A model generated the notes under the pieces. It had not been told where the DNA came from and ran no database searches. It worked only from the letters and a program-made list of their open reading frames with translations. The translations under genes and the position numbers were made by a program. 20,316 bases of DNA. Source: a bacterium (Candidatus Ratteibacteria) CG_4_9_14_3_um_filter_41_21. Lineage in GTDB: Bacteria > Ratteibacteria > UBA8468. The stretch is from contig PFWI01000258.1 in assembly GCA_002791075.1 (NCBI GenBank), forward strand, positions 1 through 20,316. The letters run 5' to 3'. Positions 8,501 through 16,200 of the stretch are shown piece after piece; position 1 is the first letter of the stretch; the number at the start of each line of letters is the position of its first letter.

Positions 8501-9634
8501 AGCTCTTTGCTGATTTAACTTTTGAGCTGATACATTCCCCCTGATAGAGAGGTCCCTAACTGGCTCCCTTTCAAGTTCCCCTACCGACATAAGGTTTATC
8601 TCTGCAATCTTTTCTTTCTTTGCCTGCTGGTAATTATGTTGCAGTTGGTTCTTAAGTTCAAAAAGCCTCTCCTGAATCCGGAGCAGTTCTTTCATCAGTG
8701 TGGTCTCTTCGGCAAACCCAACCAGTTGCTTTGTCCGAAAGAGCAGGTCATCCAGCCTCTCCTCCAACGGATACATTGCGATAGCCATAATTCCCGCGTA
8801 CCAACTTATCCCCCTTTCATCATGTGTCCAATCCAGAATCTTTTCTCGTCGTAAAACCTTTAACTTTATCTCTTCGCTTATTCCTTCCACCTTATATCCC
8901 TCTCCCCTCGTGGGAGAGGGTTGGGGTGAGGGGCGGTTTGCCGTTACCCAGTTAATACTGTTGAGCAAAAGTATTTCATCATTAGAGGGTAGAGGATAAG
9001 AAGGATTCCCATCTTTATCTATGCCAATCCAGGGACCGATAAACACTACTCTTCCCTTACCTACTTCTCCGCAGGCAATGGAGATGTCATTGTTTGTATC
9101 AACTGCCAAAACTTCCCCTTCCGGACCTATCCTCATTACGGCGTGGTCCCAGAAAGAGGTCATAAACTTCTCCGGAATGCCTCTCATAACAGGATGCTTC
9201 TTATCAACTACCATTATCCCGGGTCCATTGGATTTATTGTATGCGTAAGCCACCTCAGGGAAAATTGGTCTGATCAGACTCCGGGCGGCAGAGCCACAGC
9301 GAAACATAGAAAAGATTACCCCGCCTCCTCTTTTCTGAACAAACTCAACAAGATGCATCCTGCCCTGGAGGTCAAGCCAATTATAGCAACTCCAGCCACC
9401 GCCAAAGAAGAGGACATCATAGTTATATATCTTACCTTCACTTACATCCTTGCTTTTGAAGGTGTCTACTTTTATTCCTTTGTCTTCCAGTGCACGAGCT
9501 ATTTCTTTTACTGCAACATTACCTTTATCTTGAGAGAAGATACCTGCCTTTATCTTCTCACCCGCATAACCAGAACCAGTTATTCCCATCAGTATTGACA
9601 GACTCAATGAAAACACAACGATCAATCTATTCAT
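5591..9634 (-). CDS. Exported ThuA-like/coiled-coil/HEAT/GH42-like glycosidase, 1347 residues
   Basis: The chosen start is ATG at 9634, because GGAGGAG (9638-9644) lies just upstream; an in-frame TTG at 9649 would put that site inside the gene. Residues 1-25 form a Sec signal peptide (MNRLIVVFSLSLSILMGITGS). Next come a class I GATase/ThuA-like domain (about 27-230), an in-frame repeat insertion (235-246, PSPQPSPTRGEG), the family motif RREKILDWTHDERG (262-275), a coiled coil (about 310-415) and HEAT/PBS-lyase-like repeats (about 425-650, e.g. VRRNAIYALGWMQAKESVP). A GH42-like TIM barrel (about 660-995) carries GFWAEE (E776/E777) and RPALGEFYAHQAD (E921). A beta-galactosidase-trimerisation-like domain (about 1000-1200) and a C-terminal beta domain ending FDVHEMVVVRY complete it. 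It is predicted to be an extracytoplasmic glycoside hydrolase; substrate unknown. The split paralogue follows 32 bp downstream, so both are probably co-transcribed. Confidence 0.85.
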   Translation of the reverse strand: MNRLIVVFSLSLSILMGITGSGYAGEKIKAGIFSQDKGNVAVKEIARALEDKGIKVDTFKSKDVSEGKIYNYDVLFFGGGWSCYNWLDLQGRMHLVEFVQKRGGGVIFSMFRCGSAARSLIRPIFPEVAYAYNKSNGPGIMVVDKKHPVMRGIPEKFMTSFWDHAVMRIGPEGEVLAVDTNNDISIACGEVGKGRVVFIGPWIGIDKDGNPSYPLPSNDEILLLNSINWVTANRPSPQPSPTRGEGYKVEGISEEIKLKVLRREKILDWTHDERGISWYAGIMAIAMYPLEERLDDLLFRTKQLVGFAEETTLMKELLRIQERLFELKNQLQHNYQQAKKEKIAEINLMSVGELEREPVRDLSIRGNVSAQKLNQQRAEEWKNQLLFSYQIEPVEKEVARLEKLLAGNIEKVEEKEIVAERKKDARLIPQLIEQLQSKNSELREKAALELGRIGEKRAVKSLIEILKDTRYPVRRNAIYALGWMQAKESVPELLKLAKETKDVWTKRRVVEALGLIGDTNVTEYLIETLDNPDRFVRQNAILSLGWLGDKRAVPSLLKILQAPLTEVAKVKDIRNIGPHGIPIYQQDHQNVWSREEMLCTLRALGHIGERKAIPAIKEFIAQHKEEKLGGYYFSALRVEEAGSLALEEIEAGGRKERGVKQPEFLKGREDFYWLTGQYNAFYGRYLHYPSYPKEPEVAAGYIASSGGTGLIESDTTDEIEEWYPKADQYLAYLSQLGLKINPGWRRRGTAIFDKGGFERDILSWGKYPALGGFWAEEALWWEAAFRNDENFRRYLAQKYTLKQLLNFGIKDIAKLRCPEPTDEGRKEKFLFAEYMEYLAERGVETWQEAAEWLTALRKGTYLTFSLSQRYIGGKSTYISAYPRISQIIGANGPQDYGEHSYGNNFHLDMICDGEVRPALGEFYAHQADTPARVERGFASSFLHGQNFFVWWWGHIFKHAPDGNGGCNVFDKGRWEAAERQFRKGKAISDYLVPAESPKLICQIYSGRTSTLSYGTGSPDGLKGGRIFRYTQNQQSLWEALIQSHLPVDMIWLETITSQKLGRYKVAILSDGRSLKKEEIDCIKNWVKEGGILIATGGTTLHDQWDRPLTNYALSDVFGVNYVESEMTGPLKETLLYVERDLKPINGIGKVLIKDSNYLKYMEGKESAEYEKNIGYDVAKITTSKVIGVWADGTPAVVENRYDKGWSIFLSPVYPGLSHTTGGWTVDNLYKDFWDGSRELIAGCVRRALELTNAELPIEIKHCPKRLEVALKKQNDENRWIVHLLNMDPKISLMEGVEVSLNIPTGKKPKEIYYPYPGKEKVAYTVKGNVIRFKVRNFDVHEMVVVRY
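8898..8933. repeat. Palindromic repeat element inserted in frame within the 1347-residue protein gene
   Basis: CCCTCTCCC (8898-8906) pairs with GGGAGAGGG (8912-8920) around a 5-nt loop and is followed by TTGGGGTGAGGGG. This CCCTCTCCC...GGGAGAGGGTTGGGGTGAGGG type is a well-known dispersed bacterial repeat that often turns up translated as PSPxPSPTRGEG. Here it is read as PSPQPSPTRGEG between the ThuA-like domain and the RREKI motif. The paralogue at 4110-5558 has no such sequence at that position and is about 8 residues shorter there. Confidence 0.85.
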
Positions 9635-9654
9635 TCTCTCCTCCGACAATTTTG

Positions 9655-9722
9655 CTCACACTACGCAAATGGAGCAACTACAACATAATAACTGTAGTTG
9701 CCTGATTTGCTACAAGCGTGAG
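9655..9722. repeat. Composite palindromic repeat, copy 2
   Basis: Nested arms pair in order: CTCAC (9655-9659) with GTGAG (9718-9722), GCAAAT (9665-9670) with ATTTGC (9705-9710), and GCAACTACA (9674-9682) with TGTAGTTGC (9693-9701) around a 10-nt loop. The inner arms match the central dyad of the repeat at 1696-1729. Confidence 0.6.
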
Positions 9723-9768
9723 ATGAGAGTTAAACTACGCATATTGTTACTAAAGAGAGCTATAGAGT

Positions 9769-9797
9769 ATAGTGGCACAATTTATCAGGCTAATTTA
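9769..9797. repeat. Partial third copy of the GTAGT-GC/GGCTAATTTA repeat
   Basis: Aligned without gaps to 1722-1750, both segments share TAGT, a following GC, an internal TTTA at the same offset and the terminal GGCTAATTTA. This looks like a degenerate right half of the repeat at 1681-1750. Confidence 0.4.
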
Positions 9798-9801
9798 TAA
9801 A

Positions 9802-9840
9802 CTCATATTAGGCCTTTTCTTATATGTTTTCTAATATGAG
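9802..9840 (-). terminator. Possible weak terminator hairpin after the 437-residue protein gene
   Basis: CTCATATTAG (9802-9811) and CTAATATGAG (9831-9840) are perfect 10-bp arms around a 19-nt loop, beginning 2 bp after the stop codon. The stem is AT-rich and is followed on the transcript by UUUAUAAAUU, so termination would be inefficient. mRNA stabilisation is the alternative. Confidence 0.35.
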
Positions 9841-9842
9841 CA

Positions 9843-11156
9843 TCAATTATCATTTTTTTCATTACTTTTTAAAACGGCAAGTTTGCTCTTACCAGAATTA
9901 TCCATCCAGAGAAGAAGGAGCTCCTCACCTTTCTTGAGCATTGGGAACTCTTTTTCTACTTCATTTATTCCAGCTTCCATTTCAATAGTGGCTATAGTGC
10001 TTTTTCTCTTCATTCTTATTTTCTCCAAGAACAATCTTCCTTCACCAGGAACAACAACTTTAAGTTCCAGGATATCCTTATTCTCCTTTCTCCTTAAGAG
10101 AGGAGGTTCAAGAAGGAGACAGTTAGAATTCGCTCCTTTTAAGTTTTGCACCTGTTCTTTAGTAACGCCTTTATAAGCTGTCATATAAAGCGTAAAAGCA
10201 CAGACCTCTCCAGAATTTAAACCAATGGTTGCCTCGGGCTTTTTCCAATCTTGGTAACCAATATAATAGGTTAGACAGGGCTCAACAACGTAACCACCGG
10301 TGGCCATAAAGATGCCCATCTTCATCATATCTTTTCTTTTACCAATCTTTATCGGACTGGAAACAAAGAAAAGAGTTTCTTTTGTGTTATTATCACCCAC
10401 CACGCACCAGTTACTCGGAAGGAACACAAAAATATCTTGATGTTTATCTTCTTTGAGAACAAAATCTGTTGCTTCCTTCAACGGCCAGGGAAGCCAGGCT
10501 CCTTCCTTGGTGTCCTTATAAGCAGGATAATTGTCAGAGTAATAAAACCTACATTTCTCTCCTGGGGCCCAGAAGTAATCACCGGTATTCCAAGAACCTC
10601 CTATACCTGTCCTACTGTGGGCAGAGAACATAAACTTCGCCTGATTATCCCCAATATTCTCTATCCGGTAATCCATTCTCAGGCAACTTGTTCCTTCATA
10701 ACCGGTGATAATTTTGGTAAATTTAAGTTTATACTCCTCATTGCTCACAGGGTCTTTATAATTGAAAACTGCTTCGCCTGTATATTTTACCCATCCTCTT
10801 CCTTTTCCAATCTTGCTTTTCCATGGAACTCTCCAGAGATAACCTTTTCTATCCCAATCTTCTATTCCAGATACAGAAGGAATTGAATCAATAATTCCCC
10901 CGAAGTAATGGAAAGAAGCTCTATCTTTTTTAATCTTCTCTTCAGGATGAATAAATTGCTCATGCTCGGTGAGTTTGAAATAGTAGGAAAGAGGCATTCG
11001 GGCAATAGTCGGAGCTAAAACTGTGCGGTAATAGTTATTCTCAATAACTACAACTGGTTCTCCATCCTGCTTTTCTTCCTGGATAGAAACAGAAGCCAGC
11101 CCTGGTAGGGTAATGAACAACATAAAAATCCAAAAAAATAAATATCTGTATTTCAT
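9843..11156 (-). CDS. Exported 437-residue protein, possibly with a mutarotase-like beta fold
   Basis: The start is taken at ATG 11156 because GGAGAGGAG lies directly upstream of it; an in-frame ATG at 11171 would put that site inside the coding region. A Sec signal peptide (MKYRYLFFWIFMLFITLPGLA) opens the protein. The mature part is beta-rich, with many aromatic residues. Segments such as VVVIENNYYRTVLAP, FHYFGGIIDSIPSV and MDYRIENIGDNQAKFMFSAHS recall aldose-1-epimerase/galactose-mutarotase-fold proteins found in glycan clusters, but the match is loose and I see no catalytic residues. Residues from about 370 look like a separate small beta domain. It follows the GHL6-like gene by 31 bp and is probably co-transcribed. 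A role in binding or processing sugars is inferred from context only. Confidence 0.7.
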   Translation of the reverse strand: MKYRYLFFWIFMLFITLPGLASVSIQEEKQDGEPVVVIENNYYRTVLAPTIARMPLSYYFKLTEHEQFIHPEEKIKKDRASFHYFGGIIDSIPSVSGIEDWDRKGYLWRVPWKSKIGKGRGWVKYTGEAVFNYKDPVSNEEYKLKFTKIITGYEGTSCLRMDYRIENIGDNQAKFMFSAHSRTGIGGSWNTGDYFWAPGEKCRFYYSDNYPAYKDTKEGAWLPWPLKEATDFVLKEDKHQDIFVFLPSNWCVVGDNNTKETLFFVSSPIKIGKRKDMMKMGIFMATGGYVVEPCLTYYIGYQDWKKPEATIGLNSGEVCAFTLYMTAYKGVTKEQVQNLKGANSNCLLLEPPLLRRKENKDILELKVVVPGEGRLFLEKIRMKRKSTIATIEMEAGINEVEKEFPMLKKGEELLLLWMDNSGKSKLAVLKSNEKNDN

Positions 11157-11187
11157 CTTTCTCCTCTCCATTACTAACTTTACTGCC

Positions 11188-13218
11188 TTACTGACATTGG
11201 ATTACGATTACTTCATAATTCGCTAATTCCGGGATGGTGAATTCAAAAGTATCGTTTTTCTCCTTAAAACTTAATCTTTGCCTCTTTTTTAGCGTAGTAA
11301 CTTCCTTGATCTTGGGGAAGGTTCGTTTATGCAAACTAACCTTTATCTCCTTTACCGGAAGTAGATGATTTACAGGTCTTGCCATTTCTCCGGTGTAGTT
11401 AACCAAATGGAGTAGGTATCGATTTTCTTTTTTCTGGTAATTTAACACTACCTCAATTGTTTCCAATGTATCCACGCTTACTATAGGTGATTCTCCAGAT
11501 ACCCACTCAATCGCATTGGCGATCAATTGCTTTATCTCAGGAACCGCTATGTTCCAGTAAGTGTCCCCTAAATTACCCGCAATATAGAAAACTTTTCCTC
11601 TTCCGTAGCGATTAGTGATAAGAATAGGATAGTTCGTATTAATTTTTAATTCCCCCCTGGGAGAAAAGAAACCGATAACCTCAGATTCTTTCAGGGGTTC
11701 CACCGACATCAAATAGAATGGAGCAGGCACAATAGTTGATAAGGTCTTCTTTACAGAATGACCTTTCTTATCTAAAAGGATATTTCCTCCAAAGGCAAAT
11801 CCTTCCTCTGTCTTTCCTGCTTTTATCCTTGCTCCTAAGAGTTCCCGAAGCCCAAAATCTTCTCTTCTCCTTCCTTCTTTATCATAAAGAGATGTCTCGT
11901 ATGTGGCTACTAATCCTCCACCATTCTTGACAAATTCTTTAATCTTTTCCATCTGGATATCACTGAGACAGGGAGCGTTACCCAGGATTAATGTTTTATA
12001 CCTAGAGAGGAGGGTTCCTTCTTCCAAATCCTTATCTAAAACTAAATCAAACGGTATGTGCGCTCTGATAAGTGCTTCATAAATTCCTCTATAACAGGAA
12101 CGATAGGTTTTAGAAATATCCCGGGATTCAATAGCCAAACCCTTGGGTGAAAAGTCTCCGGTAAGGTCCATCACCTCATCCTCATCATAGTAATCACCTG
12201 CCTGCCTTGACCAGAGCAAAGCTACATTCGCGGAAGATTTTGCTCCTTCATAAAATTTTTCATTTTCTTTCAAAAAACCATAAGCCTTTCTTGCAATTTC
12301 CCATTCAGGATAGGGCTGTTTCATTCTTTCATCAGTCCATTCAAACCATATCCCTGCATTATTGGCGACAGTCTCTCCTACCATCATCCATATCTCACCT
12401 TCCGGATGGGGTCTCCAGGACCAGGGAGATATGGTGCAGGTGACAAAGACCACCGCCGGCTTATTATATCTTCTTGCAGCCGCCTTCATAAACTTTGCTG
12501 TCCCGCTCTGTTCCCAGAGAGGCCTATCTAAGGTTTGATGCTTGGAAAAATAATACATAAAAGCCTCTGCTCCAACGATATCCTCATATTCAGCCATTTC
12601 CTGGACATCCCTGCCACAGCTCTTTGTTAAACCCTTCATTCCTCGTGCATTCATATAGATTGGAACTTTTGAGCCGATGGAAACTGCTTCCTTCTTCGCA
12701 TCCCTGATGAAATCATTGATGCTTTCATATCTAAACCTTATGAAGTTACGGTAGAGGTCAGGATTATCCTCAAACTTTAAGGGAATAGTTTTGCCATATT
12801 GCTTCTTGAACCTCCTCTGGCAGTTATCACAGTAACAACTTCCTGCATAGAAACCAGGGCCATCAAAGAATATACCGTCTACTTCGTAATTCTTCAATGT
12901 ATCCTTCAGATAATCAAAGGTGTAATCGCGCCAGCCACTATTAGGGCAGGGAAAACGCCCAGATTCCTCAAATGTTTTTACTTTCACGCCTTTCTTCTGG
13001 AGCCAATCGGGATGTTCCTTAGCCATTTTCTCATCCATCCAGAATGTGCCGATGTAGCAGATAACCTTTATTTCTCTTTTATGAAACTCCTCAATTACCT
13101 TTTCAAAAAGCCTATCCTCTGTCTTTGAAATCTGAACAACGTTACAGTTCATTCTTTTCGCAATCTCAGGTTCCATAATGAACCCACCAAACCTCAAAGG
13201 CTTTTCATACCATTCCAT
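11188..13218 (-). CDS. GHL6-like glycoside hydrolase with beta-galactosidase trimerisation domain
   Basis: A 676-residue protein without a signal peptide, so probably cytoplasmic. The ATG at 13218 follows AAGGGGG (13223-13229). Residues 1-320 resemble a GHL6-type TIM barrel (hypothetical glycosyl hydrolase 6), with the VDGIFFDGPGF strand (D114, D119) and the family-typical cysteine motif CYCDNCQRRF (C128, C130, C133). SPWSWRPHPEGEIW and GIWFEWTDE follow later in the barrel. Residues about 330-560 are a GH42-type trimerisation domain (VALLWSRQAGDYY, RYKTLILGNAPCLSD, KNGGGLVATYETSLYD). Residues about 575-676 form a C-terminal beta domain. It shares the trimerisation-like part with the large exported paralogues but not the barrel motifs GFWxEE or RPxxxE. 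It lies 11 bp after the 1484-residue gene and probably acts on products imported into the cytoplasm. Confidence 0.85.
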   Translation of the reverse strand: MEWYEKPLRFGGFIMEPEIAKRMNCNVVQISKTEDRLFEKVIEEFHKREIKVICYIGTFWMDEKMAKEHPDWLQKKGVKVKTFEESGRFPCPNSGWRDYTFDYLKDTLKNYEVDGIFFDGPGFYAGSCYCDNCQRRFKKQYGKTIPLKFEDNPDLYRNFIRFRYESINDFIRDAKKEAVSIGSKVPIYMNARGMKGLTKSCGRDVQEMAEYEDIVGAEAFMYYFSKHQTLDRPLWEQSGTAKFMKAAARRYNKPAVVFVTCTISPWSWRPHPEGEIWMMVGETVANNAGIWFEWTDERMKQPYPEWEIARKAYGFLKENEKFYEGAKSSANVALLWSRQAGDYYDEDEVMDLTGDFSPKGLAIESRDISKTYRSCYRGIYEALIRAHIPFDLVLDKDLEEGTLLSRYKTLILGNAPCLSDIQMEKIKEFVKNGGGLVATYETSLYDKEGRRREDFGLRELLGARIKAGKTEEGFAFGGNILLDKKGHSVKKTLSTIVPAPFYLMSVEPLKESEVIGFFSPRGELKINTNYPILITNRYGRGKVFYIAGNLGDTYWNIAVPEIKQLIANAIEWVSGESPIVSVDTLETIEVVLNYQKKENRYLLHLVNYTGEMARPVNHLLPVKEIKVSLHKRTFPKIKEVTTLKKRQRLSFKEKNDTFEFTIPELANYEVIVIQCQ

Positions 13219-13229
13219 CTTTCCCCCTT

Positions 13230-16200
13230 CTAAAATTCTACAACTACCATTTCGTGAACAGAAAAATCTCTGATTATAAAACTAATGTAATTGCCTTCTT
13301 TCATATGGGCTATTTTCTGGTTATCTTCTGGATAGAAGACATTCAGTCTTTTTGAGGATGGTATCAAAACCTTCACTTTCACCCCTTCTACTTTATCCGC
13401 TTTATGCGCATTATAGTTTAAGAGATGAAGCATAAATCTTTTTTTATCTGGTTGAGTCCTTATGACTACCTCCACCTCCTTGGGGCAGTTTTCAACTACA
13501 AAAGGAATTTCTGCATTGGTTAGTTTTAATCCTCCTTTAACTGCTTCCGCAAGAAGTTCTCTCACCCCGGGATAAAAATCTCTCCTCAAAGGAAATACTC
13601 TTACCTCAGCGGTTTTACAATGGAGGCCAGGGTAAATAGAGGTGATAAACAGGGACCCGCCTTTTCCGTAAGAGTTCTTAATCATTCCCGGGTCTCCGTT
13701 GCCCCAGGTAGCAAGAACCTCCCCGGTAGTGGGTTCAACCAAATCATAACCGCTGTCAGTAGAAAAGGAGATTGCATCCGCAATTTTCATCTCTCCTAAA
13801 GCAGTATCAGATCTATTTATTACAACATTCTCTTCAGACGCTCTTTTTATCTCTTTGAGAAACTTTACTCCCAAAACATCTGAGAGCCCGTAATTATCTC
13901 TCTCCCTTCCCCACTGGTCAAAAAGGGATGTTCCTCCGGTAGTAATCAGAAATCCTCCCTCTTTTACCCATTCTCTGAGGAGATTTTCCTCTCTTAAGGC
14001 AAGAGACTTTGCATCCGGAAGGACCAAAACCTTGTATCTTTTAAGTTTATCTTCGGTTAAGGTCTCGGTCCAGATAGAATCTACCTGAATATGACTCTGG
14101 CAGAGTGCCTGATAGATGCCGATAAGGTTTGAGAAGTAAGAAGAATAGCTTGTATGGGAAGACATATACACATTAAAGTTTTTGGGCCGATAGATAATGG
14201 CATTGGTGCGACCGGAAGAAACTAAAGCTATCCTATGCGGAGAATCGGTATTTATAAGATACTCCTCCACCTTATCTATTCCAGTAAAGGCTCTTTTTAA
14301 TGCCTCCCAGAGGCCAGGTTGCCAGATGCAATAGTTATCTCCTAAGTTTCCACCCCCTGGATATTTAAAGACCCTTCCCCATTGCCAGATAAAGAACTGC
14401 TGGGCATGGAGCGCAGATACCCATATCCCAGCCTCATACATCTTGGCTGGAGGATTATCTACAAAGGCATAGACCTCCATCCCTACCGGCCTTATCTCTC
14501 CGTCTCTGGCTAATTCTGCCATAAAGGTATTATCATAGCAGAGAAGAGAATAGGATGGTTCAATCCCATTCATATCTACGACTTCACTTAATTGTGGATA
14601 GGTTTTTATTGATTGGCTACCGGCAAAACCAATAGAGGAAATGGAGACAATAAAAGAGGTTTGCTTTCTTAGACCATGCAGCCACTCCACTAATTCCTGC
14701 CAATTCTCTAACGCTTCTTCTTCTTTGAACTCGTAAAACTCTGTCCACTGCGCAGGTTTGCTAAACCGCTCTTCCTGTCTGGTATATAACCAAAAATCAT
14801 AAGGTTTTACTTCTTCCAGATTAATACCTAATTTCTTTAACTCTTCAGAAGAGTATTTCTTCTGGAGATAGTCCTTAAAATCAGAAAGGGGATTCAAGTG
14901 GCCATAAATCGCTTCCTCAAACCAGAAACCGGCAAAAGCAGGGTAGTTTCCATAGTAAGTCACCAATGGGTGCATAAAGCTTTTCTGCAAATTTCTGCAG
15001 GTAGGATAACATTTTATTGTTTTATCATCCATATCCCTTAAAGTCTTATCTATTTCTGTTCCTATCTCTGCTCCTTCTCCAGTAAAATCTCCCCTGATCA
15101 GGAAAGGGATACCTCCGGTAATAATGTCATTTACTTTTATTCTTTCGGCGTATCTGTGCATATCAGAAGCATCTTTAGGAATATTGCTGTATTCAGCCCA
15201 TCTTCCTGCTGCTCGGTGAAATTTAGCGGTATTATAGTAGAAGTTATCGTAGTAAGAGAGGAAATCAGGCTGTTTTATTCCTGGCTCTTTATTTTTTCCT
15301 TTATTTAGTTGATAAAGGGCAAATCTTGCGGTATTCTGAAGAGCGAAAGTGTCTTGATAGATTGTTTTTGCAGCTATTTTATTTAAGTAGGGAATACCTG
15401 TCTCATCCCCTAATAGCCCTAATGCAAAGGCGGCATCTTTCCTGATACGAACATCTTCCTTGGGGTCTAAGGCGGAAATTAACAAAGAGCTAACACTTTT
15501 ATCCCCAATGAATCCCAACGCCTGAAGAATATCACCTCTAATATGGATAGAACTTGTAGAGGAATCATCATCAGCCCTCTCTTTTTCTTTTTCATAAAGA
15601 GCAAGAAGGGGTGAAACTGCTCCTTTGTCCTTTAACCAACCAAGAGAATAGATGCTATTTTCCTTAACCGCCGGGTCAGCATCAGAAAGAAGTTTTATTA
15701 AAACAGGAACAGCCTGAGTATCCCCAATCTGACCTAAGGCCTGGGTTGCCCTTCTTCTTATCCATTTATCATTATTTTCTTCAGTAAGTTTAATGAGATA
15801 AGGAACTGCCTCTTTCGCCTGCATCCAGGAAAGAGCATAGATGGCATTTCTTCTTACTTTATAAGATTCATCATCAAGGAGTTTTATTAAGGAAGGGATA
15901 GATTCTTTTATCTGGAGTCTACCAGCTTCCAGGGCAAAGGAGGCTCTAAAGGAACTATCTTTATCCTTGAGACCGGCAAGAACTCTTCTTAGATTCTCTC
16001 CGGTAGAGGAATTAGCCACCTCTTTCTCCGCTTCCTTCTTAAGAACCTCTCTTTCCTCTTTCAGTTTCTGGGCAAGAAGGTTCTTTTCCTCTGGGATAGA
16101 ATTCTCTAAAACCAGAATACGGCTTTCTATTCCCTTCTTTAGAGAGGTTAATCTTTCGGGGTATCCTTTGCCTTGCTTTATTAACTCTTCAACCTTGCTT

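Larger units (their letters stand above)
9635..9842. other. Intergenic spacer between the two glycosidase gene runs
   Basis: A 208-bp gap, far longer than the 11-32 bp spacers elsewhere in the cluster. It holds the start-proximal Shine-Dalgarno sequence of the 1347-residue gene (9638-9644), a long interrupted dyad (9655-9722), a half-copy of the same repeat (9769-9797) and a 10-bp dyad just after the upstream gene's stop (9802-9840). A transcription break here is likely, but I see no promoter with good -35 and -10 boxes. Confidence 0.6.

Noticed and set aside
9635..9649. Upstream TTG start for the 1347-residue protein
   Set aside because: It would place the GGAGGAG ribosome binding site inside the gene and add residues before a typical signal peptide; ATG at 9634 fits better.
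9690..9720. Promoter for the 1347-residue gene (TTGTAG ... TTATTA on the minus strand)
   Set aside because: The boxes are poor matches and lie inside the palindromic repeat; not strong enough to list as a feature.
11157..11171. Upstream ATG for the 437-residue protein
   Set aside because: The GGAGAGGAG site lies between it and the ATG at 11156, so the downstream start is preferred.
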